A stretch of 24,647 nt of DNA. Origin: Priapulus caudatus. Lineage: Eukaryota; Priapulida; Priapulimorpha; Priapulimorphida; Priapulidae. The position numbers and the translations under genes were made by a program. Numbering within the stretch: the stretch's first letter is position 1; each line of letters starts with the position of its first letter. The DNA is taken from assembly GCF_000485595.1 (NCBI RefSeq), contig NW_014577223.1, positions 331,767 through 356,413 on the forward strand. Reading direction: 5' to 3'. The notes under the pieces were generated by a model. It had not been told where the DNA came from and searched no databases. It worked only from the letters and a program-made list of their open reading frames with translations. Of this stretch, positions 20,047-24,647 are shown piece by piece.

Positions 20047-21508
20047 CCGGAAATCTGTTCCAATTTTTTTTTCAACCAAAGGCGCGCGAACCGTGCCCGC
20101 GTATTTGAATAGCGACAGTTTTTCTTCCGCGATCGAGTGTGCGTTTTTTGTTCATCTCGATTTATCCTTTAGTGACCGAATAATCCAACTTGAATAGAAT
20201 AATTGCAATTGGGGCGATTACTTTATTAAAGCGATAATTCGAACGTCTAATTACGTAATACATAGGTGATAAAAATCCATCGACGCGATGGACATGGTAG
20301 TCGCGTGGTTTTCAATAACAGCTTCATCATTGGGTTCGAATAGATGAATTGAGATCAAATTAGGAGGCTGGGACATGCTTCGCTTCCCCCGGAGGACGGT
20401 CCCGTACATACACACCCCTGGTGTAATCATCATCCAGTATCTACCCGCCGCTGTAATAGACGACAGTGCGTCTCGTTCCGCGCTCCTGCCGCAGATAATA
20501 GCGCGCGTGTTCCCACGCAGACGACGCGGCGACGTTGACAACCTGCCGGACGACAAAAAGTTGGCGACATTCGGCTATTGTCTCCGTAATCACGGAGCCG
20601 GTCGCAATAATCTGTCTGCGCCCCTTTACCTTAACCTCGCGTCGTTCTCCGCGATGATCGGTGTCGTTTGATCGCGGGCCCGTCGCTCGCGCCGCCGTGC
20701 TCCAGGGACGTCAACCAGCTCGACACCGCCGCGTCACCCCCGCACGCATAAAGCGGACAATGGCGCTCTCTTTGTTTTGCGGCGCTGGCGGTGGGGACGG
20801 GTAGACTGATCAGTTCGATCGATTCTAAATCGGGTTACCGTCACCAAAACATCGGCACGTTTGATGTGTGACCAGCGGTGCTTATGAGCTGTTACTCGCC
20901 AACCGCTCGCACACGCGAGGCTTGATAGGAGAGCCCGCGCGCGCGTGTATAGAGCCAGCCACCCGCTCGTCTGCACTAGTAACGACGTCAGTTATCTTGC
21001 GTAGCCGCCCACTCGCCGCGCCATTACCGTACATATAGAAGTATGAGATTTGATGGTCCCTTGTGCGGATTTCTTCTGCTGGTTCACCTGTCTGTCTTGC
21101 GGGAGCTTTGATGCATGCGCGGCGACGTTCACTGAGACGTTCACTGAATGTTGCTTTGTGCGGCCCGCATGGACCCAGATTTGCTCTAATTATATCATTA
21201 CCGGGGGACTAATTACTTTGATAGCTAGTCGGATATGGTATTGATGAGCGTCTACGCAGCTCGACGAATGAACGGTGCATTATTTGTAAATAAATGCACT
21301 AACATTTAGGTTTTTCACATCTGCGTGACTCATAATTAAGCGTCGATATTATAATTCACTAATTAAATCGCATTTATTGATAGAAAACTAAAAGAACCTG
21401 CGTTACCCTTAGCGGCCTTTGATATAGGAGGATGCCATGTTATGTCGACGATAATGTCGTCACAATTCTTTCCTGGTATAATGCTCACACATGTCAGGCT
21501 GTCAAGGT
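20047..21508. other. Unique region left of copy 2, no gene recognised
   Basis: GC-rich in the middle (20350-21010) with frames of 80-100 codons on both strands that show no known motif. A perfect 2 x 12-base direct repeat, GACGTTCACTGA, lies at 21124-21147. This sequence has no counterpart left of copy 1. Confidence 0.4.
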
Positions 21509-22545
21509 TACACACAGCTAGGACATTGACTCTACCGTATGATTGATTTATGGCAACGATAAAAAATATCTAGCGGGCAAATATGGGTTACCGAGTTACT
21601 CATATTTACTCATCACGCATGTTTACTCCCCATGCATCTGTGTGAGTATAGGCGAGCAACTGTCGCTATCAGGTGGCTGTTCGCCAATCTCATTTGATGA
21701 TATGCCTGCACATACCTGTTGTCGTTATGTGTGTACATTGACTAGAGAAAGGATCAAACAACTCTGCAAGGCCATCAGTTTCAAGAAGCTAATTAACGAT
21801 ACACGCTGGTGTCATCGGCATTCACGCAATCCTAACCTACTCTCAAAATGTGAAAGGAACCACGATTTTATTCCCTGGTAATAACTCGAATCAGAAAGCG
21901 AAATTGATGCGTAATATACTATAATTTAATGCTAATACACACGCGCGCGCGCGGGAGAGAGAGAGAGGAATAGCGTGAGAATCATTTTCTCCCTTCGTCA
22001 CCACTTAATAGTTAATGAACGTCAACCACCGGGTATTATGTGTGGCGACGATTATTCGTTCACACGCATAGCCATCGCGACGCTTATGTGAATTATTCAA
22101 GAGTGTCCCGTGTTGCTCGGGGCGCTATTGCAGACGGTAACTGTTGCTCTCCCGCCTTGCCGCGCGGTAGCGGCGTCACTACTGTGCGTGCGAACCACGG
22201 CGACTCGCTCGAATCACGACTGAAAGACCGCGACACGCCGTCACTAGTCCCACACAATTTAATGCCGACGCGCTACGCTCTGGCACCGCGCTACTGCTGC
22301 GCGCACTGGGAATGAGGATCGCTGCGCTAATCACGTGGTGCTTGCTCGACGCTGAGTGGGCAGACGGCAGAGGCGCGCTCGAGTCGTATTTCGGGGTCGG
22401 CGAGCTAGCAAACAGTTTTACGCGAGAGCACCGTATAGTCGCACGTGTCGTCTTATACCACCACCGTGTCTCTAGCAGTACACACACGCGCACACACACA
22501 GTCACGCTCACGTTTGCAATCGCGCGGTTACCACCACCGTTCAAT
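21509..22545 (+). promoter_or_regulatory. Upstream region of the CDK-inhibitor exon
   Basis: About 1 kb before the start codon, conserved in copy 1 (8517-9584). It contains a (CG)n(GA)n stretch at 21942-21967 and a CA stretch near 22480-22500, and becomes CpG-rich toward the gene. No TATA box is obvious, so a TATA-less promoter or a 5' untranslated exon is likely. The coding frame is open back to an ATG at 22312, but that 78-residue extension is rich in repeat-derived Thr/His/Arg and is not kept in copy 1. I treat it as untranslated. Confidence 0.5.
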
Positions 22546-23110
22546 ATGATCAACATACAATCGCTCAACACGTTCACGCTGCGCAAGCGGCAGAAGGTCT
22601 CCGTCAGGCGAATGCTCTTCGGACCCGTCAACCACGAGGAGACGAAGAAGGGTCTGCAGAAGGAGATGGCCAAGATATGCGACGCCGATCGGCAGCGATG
22701 GAACTTCGACTTCGCGCGCGAGACGCCGCTGCCGGGCAGCTTCGCCTGGGAGCGAGTGCCGCTGCAGTGCGCCGACGTGCATCCGTCGTACGGCATGGAC
22801 CGTCTGCCGTTCATCGGCGGCAAGTTGCAGTACGACTACGATTGCGACGTGGCGCTGCTCTCGCCCGACGCGCGGCCGCGCACGCCCGAGCGCGACGCCG
22901 AGGACAGCGAGAATCATCGCGTCTTCCGGTTCGGATCGGACGTCGTCGGCGACAGCACGCGGCTGCGTTCGCCGTCGCCGACAGCCGCGACGACCGAGGA
23001 GAGCAGGACGTTGACGGAAGCGGACGATTCGCGACGCGCGACACGACAGCAGCAGACGGTGCCGCAGCGGCAGCAGCAGACGGTGCCGCAGCGACAGCGC
23101 ACACTCACAG
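22546..23110 (+). CDS. dap: CDK inhibitor, p21/p27/dacapo family, main coding exon
   Basis: Encodes 188 residues plus one base of a split codon. The N-terminal kinase-inhibitory domain spans about residues 18-85: RMLFG (22-26), the cyclin-binding RxLF motif; the helix EETKKGLQKEM (31-41); and WNFDF (52-56), which inserts into the CDK2 N-lobe in p27; then FAWERV (66-71). Y82 could play the role of p27 Tyr88 near the ATP site, though the sequence there differs. Proteins of this family bind cyclin E/A-CDK2 in the nucleus and stop the G1/S transition. The tail is low in complexity, with minimal CDK sites at S106-P, T113-P (RTPER, possibly phosphodegron-like), S142-P and S144-P, and a tandem QQQTVPQR repeat (168-175, 176-183). 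The ATG at 22546 has A at -3. The exon ends at a consensus donor. The domain identity is firm; the C-terminus and start are less certain. Confidence 0.92.
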
Positions 23111-23114
23111 GTAC
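23109..23114 (+). promoter_or_regulatory. Splice donor of the CDK-inhibitor exon
   Basis: CTCACAG|GTACGT; first intronic base 23111. The donor leaves one base of a codon (phase 1). Reading through adds 13 residues before a stop at 23149-23151, which is less likely than splicing here. Confidence 0.7.
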
Positions 23115-23191
23115 GTTTACCGCTAGCACTAGTTTGGTTCGCTCATCCTAGTTTGAGACCCCAAGTATATATAGTTCGCATATGTATCATC

Positions 23192-23196
<5 letters not shown>

Positions 23197-23274
<78 letters not shown>
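23197..23274. repeat. (TA)39 microsatellite in intron, long allele
   Basis: A pure 78-base TA run inside the predicted intron. Copy 1 has 53 bases with interruptions. A pure tract can extrude cruciforms and is hard to assemble. Confidence 0.96.
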
Positions 23275-23279
<5 letters not shown>

Positions 23280-23431
23280 ATCCGGGTTGGTAAACTAGGG
23301 ATGGGCCTGCTTGTTTCATCATGCAGTGGGCAGGTTGAGACACGAGCGAACGTTAGAGCTACGTCTGTTCTAGAGCTCCAAGAAACCGTCACGTATTGTA
23401 AGACCTTGTGATGTATTTATTATTCTTACAG

Positions 23432-23451
23432 TCGCCTGGGGTTACGTCTAA
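23432..23451 (+). CDS. dap: Candidate short terminal coding exon of the CDK inhibitor
   Basis: TATTTATTATTCTTACAG ends at 23431 and is a good acceptor. Joined to the split G at 23110 it continues in frame as V-A-W-G-Y-V and a TAA at 23449-23451, giving a 194-residue protein and an intron of 321 bases. Copy 1 has the same acceptor but differs by small changes after it. The exon is very short in coding terms, and the true next exon may lie further downstream or outside the window. Confidence 0.35.
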
Positions 23452-24423
23452 CCTAGCCGCAAGTAACCACCGTAGTTATCACAGGCGTCATATAGTAGAC
23501 TAGCTCTAGTACTATAGCCCGCGGTTGGTTGGGCTTGGTTGGGGTACTATCCCTTGATACGATAACGTGATGCTAGTCAGGGGTTCTGCTCATTGAGGCC
23601 TGTGGGTCAGACAGAGTTACATTAGTGTACATTGTATTTCCCACCCTCAGCCAAGGTGGAACAGAATACACTGCATAGTCGTGTTGTCATCTAAAAGCTC
23701 TAAAATAAACACCGCTGGATGCTGTAGCTAAAATACGCATAAAGACAGACCAAAATAGCGTTATAGACATTGGTTTGAAGCTTTTATGCTAGTTTCTAAC
23801 CACGGATGTCAACGGACAGCAAAGAATATTTAGGAAAGGTGATTCCTACTTTCATCGCGATCGTACGGTATTTATTTGATGTATTCTAGTAACTAAAGTA
23901 GGCCAACGAGACTGTGCGACTAATGTTTATACATCAGTATACACAACGGGCTCCGACTAAAGCAGCTAAGGTGTAGACAGTACATATTACATTCGACTGC
24001 GTTAAATGGCTTGCAAGCAGGCAAGCAACTGTGATTAATGATGATCTGGTAAAGTGTTAGGAAGTGCAGCGATTAAACGTGCGCGCAACGTATCCGCTGA
24101 GCTTACAGTAAAACCGACACACTTATTCGTCTATTTGCAACACACCCACCCTCGGCAGATCTTAAAATAGAGCAGGCATCTGAAATCATGAACTGTGAAG
24201 CGGATACGAGTGTAGTGGTAGTAGTAACTTCATGTCTGATCGAAAAAGCGTGCGTGTAGCAATGTTGGCACGTAGTACAGAAACCACAGCCGCGTCCGTA
24301 CAACCCCGTATCACCCGCTATGCGCTCGCTCGATGCGTCTGCACGCGTCTATTTGCTCAACGCGGCCACGTTATCGCCGCGCGTATCGTCGTCCCACGAG
24401 TTAGTGCGTATACTACCGCTGAG
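23452..24423. other. 3' side of copy 2, likely UTR or intron
   Basis: Matches copy 1 closely. If the short terminal exon is right, this is 3' untranslated and flanking DNA. An AATAAA at 23704-23709 is a possible poly-A signal, but copy 1 reads AAAATACA there. No other gene is seen. Confidence 0.4.
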
Positions 24424-24617
24424 AGGGTCTATGTCCCCCAGGGTACTGCCGGAACGTACCCTGGTACTATCTAATATGCCGGACCGTACCTCGCCTACTC
24501 CACTAACGAGTCTAGGGAGTCGCCTACGCCTACTCCCTAACCCGAACCCTAACCATATCAGATACTGAGATAGTTACCAGGGTACGTTCCGGCAGTACCC
24601 TGGGGGACATAGACCCT
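24424..24617. mobile_element. Short TIR transposon (MITE-like), copy 2
   Basis: Starts AGGGTCTATGTCCCCCAGGG and ends CCCTGGGGGACATAGACCCT, an exact inverted repeat over 20 bases; pairing continues inward, GTACTGCCGGAACGTACC with GGTACGTTCCGGCAGTAC, with one unpaired T. It is flanked by CTGAG at 24419-24423 and CTGAG at 24618-24622, a 5-base target duplication. At 194 bases with no coding capacity it fits a nonautonomous element. I cannot name the superfamily from the ends alone. It sits at the same place in copy 1, so insertion predates the split of the two blocks. Confidence 0.8.
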
Positions 24618-24647
24618 CTGAGCGGTACTAACATAGTATCTAATAAC

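Larger units (their letters stand above)
21509..24647 (+). repeat. Duplicated CDK-inhibitor block, copy 2
   Basis: Direct repeat of 8517 to about 11740, aligned through the end of the inverted-repeat element near 24617. The last ~25 bases may or may not continue the match. Unlike copy 1 it keeps the CDK-inhibitor frame open across the whole exon. No GT tract precedes it; the left neighbour is unique DNA ending GGCTGTCAAGG. Confidence 0.92.

Noticed and set aside
20328-20350. tRNA B-box-like GGGTTCGAATAGA
   Set aside because: No matching A-box, acceptor stem or cloverleaf could be built around it.
22312-22545. In-frame 78-residue N-terminal extension of the CDK inhibitor
   Set aside because: It is built from CA-repeat-derived Thr/His/Arg and is not kept in copy 1. 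The ATG at 22546 puts the inhibitory domain near the N-terminus as usual in the family. The extension is not strictly excluded.
22179-22917. Long minus-strand frames of 214 and 129 codons opposite the CDK inhibitor
   Set aside because: They mirror the GC-rich coding exon on the other strand and have no motif; the plus-strand frame has clear family motifs.

Overview
This is eukaryotic nuclear DNA, almost certainly from an arthropod and most likely an insect. The only gene I recognise encodes a p21/p27-type cyclin-dependent kinase inhibitor (dacapo in flies). It has canonical GT...AG splice signals. The rest is noncoding and rich in long microsatellites, minisatellites and inverted-repeat elements, with no operons or bacterial signals. 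I cannot name the species. The heavy GA/CT and CA microsatellite content would fit Hymenoptera among others, but that is a guess.

Layout. 1-764: unique sequence with a TAACC/TAACG-rich patch. 765-1100: a dispersed repeat on the minus strand, with a partner at 19045-19345 on the plus strand. 1103-2225: pyrimidine-rich microsatellite DNA (CT, then CTAT, then CT). 2290-3355: a fold-back element whose two arms each carry a GTGTACGTGC-type tandem array. 3361-6110: AT-rich unique DNA with two or three exon-like islands. 6110-7060: a GT tract, then a G-rich minisatellite starting as four exact-period 76-bp units. 7309-7557: a TCC/CTT tract. 7558-8462: GC-rich unique DNA. 8463-8516: a (GT)27 tract. 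8517-11740: first copy of a ~3.2-kb duplicated block holding the CDK-inhibitor exon. 11741-21508: spacer with an inverted repeat, CA and GA microsatellites, CpG-rich DNA, a candidate TATA promoter near 15000 and the second dispersed repeat. 21509-24647: second copy of the block, running close to or past the window end.

The main result is the duplication. Both copies carry the same upstream region, coding exon, splice donor, TA-repeat intron, acceptor and a downstream short transposon with terminal inverted repeats. Copy 2 has an open CDK-inhibitor frame. Copy 1 carries many one-base insertions and deletions, mostly in short base runs, and its frame is broken at once. That pattern looks more like unpolished long-read sequence, for example a retained second haplotype, than an aged pseudogene, although a real tandem duplication is not excluded.

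No new multi-gene system is visible. The most unusual structures are the ~1.06-kb fold-back element with array arms and the short inverted-repeat transposon carrying an internal (CCCTAA)n tract.
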